A stretch of DNA of 30,898 bases from Dehalococcoidales bacterium (GTDB taxonomy: Bacteria > Chloroflexota > Dehalococcoidia > Dehalococcoidales > UBA3254), in NCBI GenBank assembly GCA_016926695.1, contig JAFGOB010000020.1, positions 1 to 30,898 on the forward strand, read 5' to 3'. Positions 1 to 8,078 of this stretch are shown here, in pieces. A program made the translations under genes and the position numbers. Within the stretch, counting starts at the first letter, position 1. Each line of letters starts with the position of its first letter. A model generated the notes under the pieces. It was not told the origin of the DNA, did not search any database, and saw only the letters and a list, made by a program, of their open reading frames with translations.

Positions 1-23
1 CCTTAACAACTGAATAGCAGCTT

Positions 24-67
24 GCGGGTGCGCTGATAATAGCCTTCCACCCGCCCCTGGTTTTTTT
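24..67 (+). terminator. candidate intrinsic terminator of an upstream gene
   Basis: An inverted repeat GCGGGTG (24-30) / CACCCGC (48-54) has a 17-base loop. A run of seven T begins at 61, six bases after the stem. The T-run is further from the stem than in a classical terminator, so the call is tentative. It would end a plus-strand gene lying before the window. Confidence 0.35.
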
Positions 68-190
68 GACCGAAATAACCTGTCCTTTTCAGCCGCATAA
101 ACCACGCTATTTTTTAAAAAAATAATTTTTGCGAAAACAAATCCATTTTAATGCCGTACTCGTTCCGCGACAGGCTCCCTGCCGTACCGC

Positions 191-263
191 TACCCCTATG
201 CCCTCACCTCTCTACCCTCTACCCTATTCCCTCAACCCTCTACCCTCAACCCTCTTCCCTCCC
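191..263. repeat. C-rich heptamer tandem array
   Basis: Seven consecutive 7-base units occupy 215-263: CCCTCTA, CCCTATT, CCCTCAA, CCCTCTA, CCCTCAA, CCCTCTT, CCCTCCC. A degenerate lead-in starts at about 191. The complementary strand reads GGG every seven bases, which is compatible with G-quadruplex formation. The array stops eight bases before the extended -10 box that precedes mfd. The same unit family recurs in opposite orientation at 27568-27602 and 27697-27738. Confidence 0.85.
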
Positions 264-268
264 AATTA

Positions 269-277
269 TGCTAAAAT
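269..277 (+). promoter_or_regulatory. extended -10 promoter element upstream of mfd
   Basis: TGC followed by TAAAAT (272-277) lies 67 bases before the mfd ATG. No good -35 hexamer is visible because that position falls inside the C-rich heptamer array. An extended -10 can compensate for a poor -35. The same TGC-plus-hexamer arrangement occurs before several other genes in the window. Confidence 0.45.
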
Positions 278-344
278 ATGGGGAGGGCTAGTCGATCCGG
301 CTAGCCCCGATAGTGTTTGGGACCGATAGCGCCTGGAGCAGATT

Positions 345-3300
345 ATGCAGCTTGACCTGGAACGCCTGCTGCCTCTCATCGAGGACATGCCGGCCTACCG
401 TGAAATAAACGGCCGTATCAGAAGAAAAAAGGGAGAGGAAATCCGCGCCCTGGTGCTGGAGGCGGCCAGGCCTTACCTCATCGCCGCCCTCTACCGTCAC
501 CTGAAAGTTCCGGTGCTGGTGGTGACATCCCAGCCGGAGGACGCCAGGAGGCTTTTCGAGCAGGTCTCGCTCTGGACCGGGCCCGGCCTGCCCTCGACCT
601 TCCCGGAACCGGACACACTGCCCTACCAGCGCAGTCTGGGCGATTTCGCCATCGAACAGGAGCGCCTTCAGGTGCTGGCATCCCTGTCCGGCGAGGAGGG
701 CAGGAAGACCGCCCCCCTCATTATCTGCTCGGCTGCCGCCCTCACACAGAAAACGACGGCCGCCAGGGATTTCTCCGCCGCCTGCCATTACATCGAGACC
801 GGCATGGAGATCGATCCGCTGGAGCTGATAAAACGCTGGCAGTCGATCGGCTACCAGGTAGATACCATGGTGGAAACGCCGGGTAAGATCAGCCGGCGCG
901 GAGGGATAGTTGACCTCTTCCCCCCTCTCAGCGAGTTCCCCGTCCGCCTGGAGTTCTTCGGAAATACCCTTGAAAGCATGCGCCTTTTCGACCCCTCCAC
1001 CCAGCGTTCGAAGAAGTCCGTTACGCGCATGGCCGTCTGTCCCGCCGCCGAGATCCTGCCCTGGGAGAATAGCCCGGGTATAAAAGAGAGGATGAGCGGT
1101 CTCGATCTCTCCTCCTGCTCGCCGGAGAACAGGGACCAGCTCGAGCAGGAGCTGGCGCAGATGGCCGAGGGCCACAGGCCGGCAGGCATCTCTTTTTACT
1201 CGCCCCTGTTCAACTCGGACAGCCTGCTGGACTACCTGCCGCCGGGTACGCTGGTGGTGCTTGATGAAGTCTCGCAGGTAAAGAACGAGATCGAATACCT
1301 GGACGGACGGGCGTCGGACCTGCGCGAGCAGAAAATACGGGACGGAGAGCTCCCGCAGAATTTTCCGCGGCCCTATTTCAACTGGAAAGAGCTCCAGGCG
1401 AAAATCCGTCCGCTGACCCGACTGGAGCTGATCTCCTGGTTTGGATCGGAAGAACCCGGACTCCACCGCCTGGACTTCAATCCCGCACCGGCTTACGCCG
1501 GCCAGCTCCCCGCGCTGATCGCTAAAACCGGCAGCTTCCTGGAGCAGAAAATGCGCCTGGTATTGATCAGCAACCAGGCCGCCCGGCTGTCCGAACTTTT
1601 CGAAGAGAAGGGTATATCCTGCCAGCCGGTATTCGAGGTAAAACAGGCGCCTTCTGCCGGATCGATCACCCTGGTGCAGGGCTCAATGGCCGAAGGCTGG
1701 ACCATGGGGACTACCTTCCTTCTGACCGACAGGGAGATCTTCGGTTTTATCAAGGAAAGGCACCTTGTCAAAAAGCGTCCCGTCCAGCGCCATAAGCAGC
1801 TCGTGGATATCAAGCCGGGAGACTACGTGGTCCACGTTGAGCACGGCATAGGCCGTTTCTCCGGGATTATCAACATGAGTACGGACACCACCCGCAAGGA
1901 GTACCTGGTGCTGGTTTATGCCGCCGGCGATAAACTGTACGTGCCCACCGATCAGATCGACCGGGTGAACCGCTACGTCGGGGCGGGAGAACAGGAGCCG
2001 GCCCTGAGCAGGCTGGGCACCCAGGAGTGGAACCGCACCCGGGAAAAGGTCAAGGAAGCGGTGGAGGAGATCGCCCAGGACCTCCTGAAGCTGTATGCCT
2101 CGCGCCAGGTGGTGCCGGGCTACGCCTTCTCCGGCGATACGGTCTGGCAGAGCGAGCTGGAGGCCTCCTTCCCCTATATCGAGACCGCCGACCAGATCAA
2201 GGTGCAGGAAGAGGTCAAGGAGGACATGTCCGATCCCAGGCCCATGGACCGGCTGGTGATAGGCGATGTCGGCTACGGAAAAACGGAGATAGCCGTCCGG
2301 GCTGCTTTCAAGGCCGTGCTGGACGGCAAGCAGGTGGCCGTACTGGTGCCCACCACCGTGCTGGCCGAGCAGCACTACCTGACCTTCAAGCAGAGAATGG
2401 GGGCCTTCCCCGTCAAGATAGAGGTGCTCAGCCGCTTCCGTACCCTTAAAGAGCAAAAAAGGGTGATAGCAGGCCTGGCCGATAAAAGCATAGATATCTG
2501 CATCGGTACCCACCGCCTGCTTCAGAAGGACGTGGTTTTCAAGGACTTGGGCCTGCTGGTAATAGACGAGGAGCAGCGTTTCGGGGTAGGGCACAAGGAG
2601 CACCTCAAAAAGCTGCGGGAGCAGGTGGACGTCCTCACGCTCAGCGCCACCCCCATTCCGCGTACCCTCCACATGTCCATGGTGGGAGTGAGGGACATGA
2701 GCATCATCGAAACGCCGCCCGAGAACCGCCTGCCCATCAGGACCTTCGTGGCCGAATACAACGAGCGCCTGGTGCGGGAGGCCATACTGCGTGAGATCGA
2801 GCGCAGGGGCCAGGTCTTCTTCGTCCATAACCGCGTCCAGGGCATCGCCGCCATCGCCGCCAGGCTCAAGGAACTGGTTCCGGAGGCCGTGATCGATATC
2901 GCCCACGGTCAAATGCCGGAAGAGCAGCTCGAAAGGGTTATGCTCAACTTCCAGAAAGGCGGCAGCAACCTCCTGGTCTGCACTACCATCATCGAATCGG
3001 GGCTGGATCTGCCCAACGTCAATACCCTGATAGTCAACCGCTCGGACAAATTCGGGCTCACCCAGCTCTACCAGTTGCGCGGCAGGATCGGCCGCGGCGC
3101 CAATATCGCCTATGCCTATTTTCTCTACGACCGCGACAGGCGTCTCAGCCCGGTAGCCGAGCAGCGCCTGCGTACCATCTTCGAGGCCACGGAGCTGGGG
3201 GCCGGTTTCGGCATCGCCATGAAGGACCTGGAGATAAGAGGGGCCGGCTCACTCCTGGGCATGAAGCAGAGCGGCAATATCAGCGCGGTGGGTTTCAATC

Positions 3301-3803
3301 TCTATACCCAGTTGCTGGCTGAGGCGGTGGAAGAGCAAAAAGCCCTCAGGGCGGGCAGGCCGAAAGAGACCGCCGCCCCCCGGCGGCCGGAAACAACGGT
3401 CGATCTGCCCCTTAAAGCCTATATTCCGGAAGACTATGTCACGGATACCGATACCCGGCTGAGCCTGTACCAGAGATTGACCGCCATGACCTCCGGGGAG
3501 AAGGTCCGCGATATCGCTGAAGAAATGCGGGACCGCTTCGGACCCCTCCCTCCCGAGACTGAGAACCTGCTTTTTGTCATACGCCTGAGATGCCTGGGCG
3601 CGAAGGCCGGAATCGAGTCCATCTCCACCTTCGAGGGCGTGGTTACCATGCGGCTTTTCCCCGGCAAGCGGGTCCAGCGCCCAAAGCTGTTTCCCTTCTA
3701 CCGGTACGGATTGAAAATCGGCATCGCACAGGTGATCATCCGCCTGGACCGGCTGGGAAAGGACTGGCAGAAGCTCCTCGAAGAGCTGGTTATGGCGGTA
3801 TAA
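345..3803 (+). CDS. mfd: transcription-repair coupling factor Mfd
   Basis: Mfd is a DNA translocase that pushes stalled RNA polymerase off damaged templates and recruits UvrA for nucleotide excision repair in the cytoplasm. The 1152-residue length is normal for the family. An N-terminal UvrB-like region is followed by a CarD/RID-type RNA polymerase interaction domain starting near residue 487 (DIKPGDYVVHVEHGIGRFSG). The SF2 helicase motor has Walker A GDVGYGKTE near 640 and the motif II box DEEQRFG near 741. The C-terminal TRCF/D7 domain begins near residue 1010 and contains the TRLSLYQRL segment. The ATG at 345 is preceded by GGAG with a six-base spacer. The gene appears to be transcribed alone from the extended -10 at 272-277. 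No disruption is visible. Confidence 0.97.
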   Translation: MQLDLERLLPLIEDMPAYREINGRIRRKKGEEIRALVLEAARPYLIAALYRHLKVPVLVVTSQPEDARRLFEQVSLWTGPGLPSTFPEPDTLPYQRSLGDFAIEQERLQVLASLSGEEGRKTAPLIICSAAALTQKTTAARDFSAACHYIETGMEIDPLELIKRWQSIGYQVDTMVETPGKISRRGGIVDLFPPLSEFPVRLEFFGNTLESMRLFDPSTQRSKKSVTRMAVCPAAEILPWENSPGIKERMSGLDLSSCSPENRDQLEQELAQMAEGHRPAGISFYSPLFNSDSLLDYLPPGTLVVLDEVSQVKNEIEYLDGRASDLREQKIRDGELPQNFPRPYFNWKELQAKIRPLTRLELISWFGSEEPGLHRLDFNPAPAYAGQLPALIAKTGSFLEQKMRLVLISNQAARLSELFEEKGISCQPVFEVKQAPSAGSITLVQGSMAEGWTMGTTFLLTDREIFGFIKERHLVKKRPVQRHKQLVDIKPGDYVVHVEHGIGRFSGIINMSTDTTRKEYLVLVYAAGDKLYVPTDQIDRVNRYVGAGEQEPALSRLGTQEWNRTREKVKEAVEEIAQDLLKLYASRQVVPGYAFSGDTVWQSELEASFPYIETADQIKVQEEVKEDMSDPRPMDRLVIGDVGYGKTEIAVRAAFKAVLDGKQVAVLVPTTVLAEQHYLTFKQRMGAFPVKIEVLSRFRTLKEQKRVIAGLADKSIDICIGTHRLLQKDVVFKDLGLLVIDEEQRFGVGHKEHLKKLREQVDVLTLSATPIPRTLHMSMVGVRDMSIIETPPENRLPIRTFVAEYNERLVREAILREIERRGQVFFVHNRVQGIAAIAARLKELVPEAVIDIAHGQMPEEQLERVMLNFQKGGSNLLVCTTIIESGLDLPNVNTLIVNRSDKFGLTQLYQLRGRIGRGANIAYAYFLYDRDRRLSPVAEQRLRTIFEATELGAGFGIAMKDLEIRGAGSLLGMKQSGNISAVGFNLYTQLLAEAVEEQKALRAGRPKETAAPRRPETTVDLPLKAYIPEDYVTDTDTRLSLYQRLTAMTSGEKVRDIAEEMRDRFGPLPPETENLLFVIRLRCLGAKAGIESISTFEGVVTMRLFPGKRVQRPKLFPFYRYGLKIGIAQVIIRLDRLGKDWQKLLEELVMAV

Positions 3804-3829
3804 AGTGAATTGAAGCACACTGTAAATTT

Positions 3830-3866
3830 CCTCTCCCCAATGTGGGAGAGGACTAAGGGGGTGCAA
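3830..3866. repeat. dispersed palindromic repeat (CCTCTCCC type)
   Basis: CCTCTCCC (3830-3837) and GGGAGAGG (3844-3851) form an 8-bp stem with a six-base loop, followed by a purine-rich tail ending GGGGGTG. It sits 27 bases after the mfd stop, so it may stabilise the mRNA 3' end. There is no T-run for intrinsic termination. A related copy lies at 5718-5757. Confidence 0.6.
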
Positions 3867-3947
3867 CTAAAGCCGGCAATACCGGATTCTCCTCTCCGCC
3901 AGGGAAAATATGCAAGTTTACTATTACCTTTAGTTCCGTTTACATGC

Positions 3948-3953
3948 TACAAT
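3948..3953 (+). promoter_or_regulatory. extended -10 promoter before the radical SAM gene
   Basis: TGC directly precedes TACAAT (3948-3953), 44 bases upstream of the TTG start at 3997. The best -35 positions (TTACCT or TACCTT around 3924-3930) match the consensus poorly, so the extended -10 is the main evidence. Confidence 0.5.
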
Positions 3954-3996
3954 AGAATTAATACTGAAAATACGTAATAGATTAACGGAGAGTGCA

Positions 3997-5496
3997 TTGA
4001 AAATATTGCTTGTCTACCCCCAGTACCCGGATACATTCTGGAGCTTCAAACACGCCCTCAAGTTCATCAGAAAGAAAGCGGCTTTTCCACCGCTGGGACT
4101 CCTGACCGTGGCAGCCATGCTGCCGGAGACCTGGCAGAAAAAGCTGATCGACATGAATGTCAATCCGCTTACGGATAAAGACCTGATATGGGCGGACTAC
4201 GTTTTTGTCAGCTCCATGGCCATTCAAAAATCATCGACCAGGGAGACCATCGACCGGGCCAAAAGCCTGGGAAAAAAGATCGTAGCCGGGGGACCTCTTT
4301 TCACCACTGAACCGGAGCAGTTCCCGGATGTCGATCACCTGGTACTCAACGAGGCTGAGATAACCCTTCCCCTTTTCCTGAACGATCTGGCCGCAGGCAA
4401 CGCGAAGCACATCTACCAGACCCCCGAGCACCCCGAGATAACCCGCACGCCTGTGCCCCTGTGGTCTCTGATAAATCCCAAAAAATATGTCTCCCTGAAT
4501 CTTCAGTATTCCAGGGGATGTCCCTTCAACTGCGAATTTTGCGATATTACCTTCCTGGACGGGCGGATTCCGCGCACCAAGAGCAAAGAGCAGGTCATCG
4601 CCGAGATGGAGGCAATTCACCAGCACGGCTGGCGGGGCTCACTGTTTATCGTGGACGACAACTTTATCGGAAATAAGAATAAGCTCAAGGCCGAGATCCT
4701 CCCGGCCATAATCGAATGGCAGAAGAAGAAGAAATTTCCCTTCACCCTCTTCACCGAGGTCTCGATCAACCTGGTGGACGATGAGGAACTGATGAACCTG
4801 ATGACCCAGGCCTCCTTTACGCGGGTCTTTATCGGCATCGAAACGCCCAATGAGGCCAGCCTGAATGAATGCAGCAAATATCAGAATACCAGCCGCGACC
4901 TGGTCGCCGCCGTCAAAAAAATCCATAACCAGGGAATGGAAGTAATGGCCGGTTTTATTATCGGCTTTGACAACGATCCGGCCACAATCTTTAAAACGCA
5001 GATCAATTTCATTCAAAAAAGCGGTATTGTAACCGCCATGGTGGGCCTGCTCAACGCACCCAAAGGCACACGCCTCTACCAGCGGCTCAAGGGTGAGAAT
5101 AGGCTTTTGAAAGACGATTTCAGCGGCGACAATATGGACTCCACCCTGAATTTCAGACCCAAGATGAACCGCGAGTCCCTGCTCAGCGGCTATAAACATG
5201 TCCTGGATACCATTTATGCCCCCAAGCAATATTACGCCCGCATCAAAACTCTCCTCAAGGAATACCAACCCAAAGCCAAAGCGGGAATATCCCAGATTAA
5301 CTCCGGGCATATAGTGGGATTCTTCAACAGCATCTGGTTCCTGGGCATCATGGACAAGGGCAGAAAGTATTACTGGAGGATGTTCGCTTCCACCCTGGTC
5401 ATGCGGCCGCGCAAGTTCCCCATGTTCGTCACCCTGGCGGTCTACGGATACCATTTCCGCAAGGTGGTCGACAAGGCCATCGGAGCGCCGGTATAA
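3997..5496 (+). CDS. B12-binding-type radical SAM protein (DUF4070-like C-terminus)
   Basis: This 499-residue cytoplasmic enzyme resembles the cobalamin-binding-domain radical SAM family, which includes the hopanoid methylase HpnP and relatives. An N-terminal Rossmann-like region (MKILLVYPQYP, then AGGPLFTTEPEQFPDVDHLV near 97-116) matches the B12-binding domain type. The 4Fe-4S ligands are C175, C179 and C182 in RGCPFNCEFCD. The radical SAM core continues to about residue 370 (FIGIETPNEASL, GFIIGFDND). The C-terminal part (TIYAPKQYYARIKTLLKEYQP) resembles the DUF4070 region. The TTG start is supported by GGAG six bases upstream. The gene stands alone, without hopanoid genes beside it, so the substrate is unknown. 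Methylation or another radical rearrangement is possible. Confidence 0.85.
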   Translation: MKILLVYPQYPDTFWSFKHALKFIRKKAAFPPLGLLTVAAMLPETWQKKLIDMNVNPLTDKDLIWADYVFVSSMAIQKSSTRETIDRAKSLGKKIVAGGPLFTTEPEQFPDVDHLVLNEAEITLPLFLNDLAAGNAKHIYQTPEHPEITRTPVPLWSLINPKKYVSLNLQYSRGCPFNCEFCDITFLDGRIPRTKSKEQVIAEMEAIHQHGWRGSLFIVDDNFIGNKNKLKAEILPAIIEWQKKKKFPFTLFTEVSINLVDDEELMNLMTQASFTRVFIGIETPNEASLNECSKYQNTSRDLVAAVKKIHNQGMEVMAGFIIGFDNDPATIFKTQINFIQKSGIVTAMVGLLNAPKGTRLYQRLKGENRLLKDDFSGDNMDSTLNFRPKMNRESLLSGYKHVLDTIYAPKQYYARIKTLLKEYQPKAKAGISQINSGHIVGFFNSIWFLGIMDKGRKYYWRMFASTLVMRPRKFPMFVTLAVYGYHFRKVVDKAIGAPV

Positions 5497-5557
5497 GAGA
5501 ACGGTAGCCTTTTTAACGTAAAGATAATAGTACGGATACGGCGGGAGTTTCGGGACT

Positions 5558-5602
5558 AAAATCCATCTCCCGTCTTCCTTTTGAAAAGGAAGAAGCCGGT
5601 TG
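5558..5602 (+). repeat. structured dispersed repeat, copy 1
   Basis: The conserved left flank AAAATCCATCTCCCGTCTT and right flank AAGCCGGTTG enclose an apical hairpin (CTTCCTTTT / AAAAGGAAG). The outer stem CCGtCTT (5570-5576) / AAGcCGG (5593-5599) pairs with a single T-C mismatch. A second copy at 15520-15579 keeps both flanks but has a different apical stem. It lies about 60 bases after a plus-strand stop codon. Confidence 0.7.
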
Positions 5603-5717
5603 GTGCCACAATATAACGCATTCTTCCCCCATACCATATAAACAATATTAGGATAGCGGTCTTCTCTGGAGGAGAAGCACCCTCTGGGCGTTGGAGAAGG
5701 TCAACCCTATTTCCCCA

Positions 5718-5757
5718 TCCCTTCTCCCTTGACGGGAGAAGGTCAGGATGAGGGTGT
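5718..5757. repeat. dispersed palindromic repeat (CCTTCTCCC type)
   Basis: CCTTCTCCC (5720-5728) and GGGAGAAGG (5734-5742) form a perfect 9-bp stem with loop TTGAC, followed by TCAGGATGAGGGTG. The upstream CACCCTC near 5689 is complementary to the terminal GAGGGTG, so the full element may span about 5688-5757. It is related to the repeat at 3830-3866. Confidence 0.65.
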
Positions 5758-5874
5758 AAGAATCAATGGAAGAAGCCCTTTTACTCCTGAGAGAAGCTGA
5801 TCTGCACTGATGAAATCACGCCTGCTTCCGCCTTATAAAAAGGGACTGAGGTGGATTTAGAGACCGCATCCGAG

Positions 5875-6573
5875 CTATACGTACTCTTTGATTTCCTGAA
5901 GGTTTCTAATGCGGGGGTAGTCCAGGGGTCCCGTGTGGATATCATAGCGGTCCAGCAGGATGGCTTTCATGCCCACATTGCCGGCACCCAGGACATCCGA
6001 CTGGTACTGGTCGCCGATATAGACAGCTTCCCCCTTTTTGACCCCCGACCTCTCTATAGCTGCCAGAAAGATAGGAGGATCCGGCTTTTCCACACCTACC
6101 TCTCCCGAGGTAACCAGGACGTCCAGGAACGGCTTCATTCCCAGTTTTTCGACAAGGCCGGCCACGTTGCTGTCGGCGTTGGTTATCACCCCGATGGTGC
6201 GCTGCCGCTGTTTCAGCCATTGAAAGAGCGGCATAACATCATTATAAAGCGTGTATTCGCCGGTGAACTGCTTCAGTACTTTCCTGATGATTTCCAGTTG
6301 GATTTCAGGCGACAACTCCAGACCGGCTTCCGCTGCGATAGCCCGGCAGTACAGGGTAAACTCCGCCGCCCGATCCTCGAAGCTGGCCCCCCTGACCCGG
6401 GAGCGCGTTTGCGCTGAAAAAAAGTACCGGTCGCCTATCAGAAGACCCTTGTAGATCTGGTTGAAAGTTACGGTTATGCCGTATTCTTTAAAAATATTCC
6501 GGTATAATTCTTCGCGGGGAGGATCGTAGTGGACCAGAGTATTGAACCAATCGAACAAGACTGCTTTAATCAC
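5875..6573 (-). CDS. HAD superfamily hydrolase, DxF nucleophile motif
   Basis: This 232-residue protein has the HAD-IA layout. Motif I is FDWFNTL with nucleophile D8, motif II is the VITNADS segment, motif III is the Lys in VEKPDPPIF, and motif IV is GDQYQSD. The insertion after motif I fits an alpha-helical C1 cap. The usual general-acid Asp two residues after the nucleophile is Phe (F10), as in several dehalogenase- or phosphonatase-like branches rather than typical phosphatases. The gene begins five bases after the acpP stop, so it is probably co-transcribed and translationally linked with the fatty-acid run. The substrate is unknown. A promiscuous phosphatase role is less likely given F10, and dehalogenase activity is unproven. 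Confidence 0.85.
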   Translation of the reverse strand: MIKAVLFDWFNTLVHYDPPREELYRNIFKEYGITVTFNQIYKGLLIGDRYFFSAQTRSRVRGASFEDRAAEFTLYCRAIAAEAGLELSPEIQLEIIRKVLKQFTGEYTLYNDVMPLFQWLKQRQRTIGVITNADSNVAGLVEKLGMKPFLDVLVTSGEVGVEKPDPPIFLAAIERSGVKKGEAVYIGDQYQSDVLGAGNVGMKAILLDRYDIHTGPLDYPRIRNLQEIKEYV

Positions 6574-6578
6574 TATTT

Positions 6579-6839
6579 TCAGGCATCCGTAATACCCAGT
6601 TTTTTGATATAATCAACCGCATCCTGGACGGTTACTATTTTTTCGGCATCGGTATCGGGAATCTCTATCTTATGCTCAGGGGTGCTGAAGTTCTCTTCAA
6701 TAGCCATGATCAGCTCCACCAGGTCCAGAGAATCGGCCCCTAAATCATCAGCAAACTTGGCAGTGGGTGTAACCTCGGCTTCTTCAACACCCAACTGGTC
6801 TACTATTATCTTTTTTAGTTTCTCGAATACTGTTGCCAC
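6579..6839 (-). CDS. acpP: acyl carrier protein
   Basis: ACP carries growing acyl chains as thioesters on a 4'-phosphopantetheine arm in type II fatty-acid synthesis. The conserved attachment site is the Ser in GADSLD. The acidic helix II region ([13 protein letters not shown]) and the C-terminal VDYIKKLG are typical. I chose GTG at 6839 because GGAGG (6848-6852) sits eight bases upstream and the protein then begins ATVFEKLKK as in other ACPs, giving 86 residues. An ATG at 6854 overlapping the nusB stop would add five residues but would place the ribosome-binding site inside the reading frame. It lies between nusB and the HAD gene. Confidence 0.95.
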   Translation of the reverse strand: MATVFEKLKKIIVDQLGVEEAEVTPTAKFADDLGADSLDLVELIMAIEENFSTPEHKIEIPDTDAEKIVTVQDAVDYIKKLGITDA

Positions 6840-6853
6840 TATGGAAACCTCCA

Positions 6854-7273
6854 TTACGTTTTTTTGTTGGCTACCAGATTGCTAACTGAGCCAAGAACGC
6901 CGTTAATGAAGCGCGAGGAGTTGTCACTTCCATAGGTTTTCGCCAGTTCAACCGCCTCATTAATCGCTACCTTAACCGGAATTTTATTATCCTGTATAAT
7001 TTCGAATATTGCAAGTCTGAGAATATTCCTGTCAATGATTGATATCTGGTCAAGTGGCCAGGCAGGAGCAAAATCCCGGATATTCTGGTCCAGTGCGTCC
7101 CGGTTTTGCAGCACGCCGTTGACCAAATCCCCGGCAAAACCGGCTACATCTTCGGACAGCTCGGTCCTGTCTGAAATAAAGCGCATGGCCTGATCGGAGT
7201 TATGGCCTACTGAGTCGATCTCGTATAGTACCTGTAACGCAACTTCCCTGGATTTATGACGGGCGCCCTTCAT
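6854..7273 (-). CDS. nusB: transcription antitermination protein NusB
   Basis: NusB binds boxA RNA together with NusE (S10) to prevent premature termination of rRNA operons. The 139-residue helical protein begins with [19 protein letters not shown], the typical N-terminus. It also has the [14 protein letters not shown] and [25 protein letters not shown] signatures near the C-terminus. AGGTGA is placed seven bases before the ATG. An internal promoter with a perfect -10 (7295-7300) sits just upstream, in the 62-base gap after fabG. It may therefore be expressed both from the fab transcript and independently. Confidence 0.96.
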   Translation of the reverse strand: MKGARHKSREVALQVLYEIDSVGHNSDQAMRFISDRTELSEDVAGFAGDLVNGVLQNRDALDQNIRDFAPAWPLDQISIIDRNILRLAIFEIIQDNKIPVKVAINEAVELAKTYGSDNSSRFINGVLGSVSNLVANKKT

Positions 7274-7294
7274 TGCTCTGTCACCTGTGTAATC

Positions 7295-7303
7295 ATTATA
7301 GCA
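7295..7303 (-). promoter_or_regulatory. extended -10 promoter for nusB-acpP-HAD
   Basis: On the minus strand TGC precedes a perfect TATAAT (complement of 7295-7300). A TGTACA lies 16 bases further upstream as a possible -35. The expected start near 7288 leaves a leader of about 15 bases before the nusB ATG at 7273. Confidence 0.55.
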
Positions 7304-7335
7304 TCGCTGCTGCTATTGTACATCTTCATAAAAGA

Positions 7336-8076
7336 CTATGCCGATACCATACCCCCGTCAACACACAATACCTGGCCTGTAATGTACCTGGCATCATCCG
7401 AGGCCAGGAAGGCCACTGCCGCGGCTACATCCTCGGGAGCACCGAAGAATCCGGCTGGTATTCTCCTGTTGAACTCCTCCTTGAGCTTATCCGGTATACT
7501 GGCGGTCATATCAGTCTCAATGAAACCGGGGGCTACGGCGTTAACCGTGATATGGCGGGACGCCATTTCCTTGGATACCGTCCTGGTCAGCCCGATTATC
7601 CCGGCTTTGGCGGCACAATAGTTGACCTGGCCGGGGTTTCCCAGGATGCCCGAAATGCTGCTGATGTTGATGATCCTGCCGTAACGCTGCTTCATCATAT
7701 ACTTTAAAACCGCCCGTGTACAGACGAAAACCCCTTTCAGGTTAACGGCTATGACGGCGTCCCACTCTTCATCCGTCATGCGCAGGGTCAACTGGTCGCG
7801 GGTGATCCCCGCGTTGTTTACCACGATATCGATGCGTCCGTATTCCGCTATGATCCTGTCCATCATGGCATTAACCTCAATCGAGGAGGTAACGTTGCTT
7901 TTTAGAAAAAGAGCGGGCCTGCCGGCGGACTTGATCTCCTCAGCGCAGGCGGCGGATTCATCCGTAACATCATTGATAATAACCTTAGCTCCATCCCCGG
8001 ACAACCTCAAAGCAATGGCCTTGCCTATTCCTCGCCCGCTGCCGGTTACCAGGGCTATTTTTCCTTCCAGATTCAT
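7336..8076 (-). CDS. fabG: 3-oxoacyl-[ACP] reductase FabG
   Basis: FabG reduces beta-ketoacyl-ACP with NADPH in the first reductive step of fatty-acid elongation. It is a short-chain dehydrogenase with the cofactor motif TGSGRGIG near residues 11-18, NNAG near 87-90, a catalytic Ser in the NISSISG segment, and the YCAAK Tyr/Lys pair (about Y153 and K157). The C-terminal GQVLCVDGGM is typical. ATG at 8076 is chosen because GCGAGG lies just upstream. A GTG at 8082 that overlaps the fabD TGA is an alternative adding two residues. Either start indicates translational coupling to fabD. Confidence 0.95.
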   Translation of the reverse strand: MNLEGKIALVTGSGRGIGKAIALRLSGDGAKVIINDVTDESAACAEEIKSAGRPALFLKSNVTSSIEVNAMMDRIIAEYGRIDIVVNNAGITRDQLTLRMTDEEWDAVIAVNLKGVFVCTRAVLKYMMKQRYGRIINISSISGILGNPGQVNYCAAKAGIIGLTRTVSKEMASRHITVNAVAPGFIETDMTASIPDKLKEEFNRRIPAGFFGAPEDVAAAVAFLASDDARYITGQVLCVDGGMVSA

Positions 8077-8078
8077 GT

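Larger units (their letters stand above)
5497..5874. other. convergent intergenic region without a gene
   Basis: This 378-base spacer separates the plus-strand radical SAM gene from the minus-strand HAD gene. It holds structured repeat copy 1 (5558-5602) and a palindromic CCTTCTCCC-type repeat (5718-5757). I see no credible reading frame, tRNA or classical terminator. The hairpins may serve as 3' ends for both transcripts. Confidence 0.7.

Noticed and set aside
288..2912. Long minus-strand frames (288-1466, 1683-2912) opposite mfd
   Set aside because: They lie antisense to an intact mfd frame, lack ribosome-binding sites and have no protein-family character.
3249..3866. Minus-strand frame of 205 codons starting in the palindromic repeat
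   Set aside because: It overlaps the mfd C-terminus antisense and its N-terminus is just the translated CCTCTCCC repeat.
4639..5637. Minus-strand frame of 332 codons opposite the radical SAM gene
   Set aside because: It is a shadow of an intact coding frame with conserved motifs on the other strand.
5851..6417. Plus-strand frame of 188 codons opposite the HAD gene
   Set aside because: The minus-strand frame has all HAD motifs; this one has none.
5875..6573. Calling the HAD protein a haloacid dehalogenase
   Set aside because: The DxF motif alone is insufficient; specific dehalogenase residues could not be confirmed by eye.
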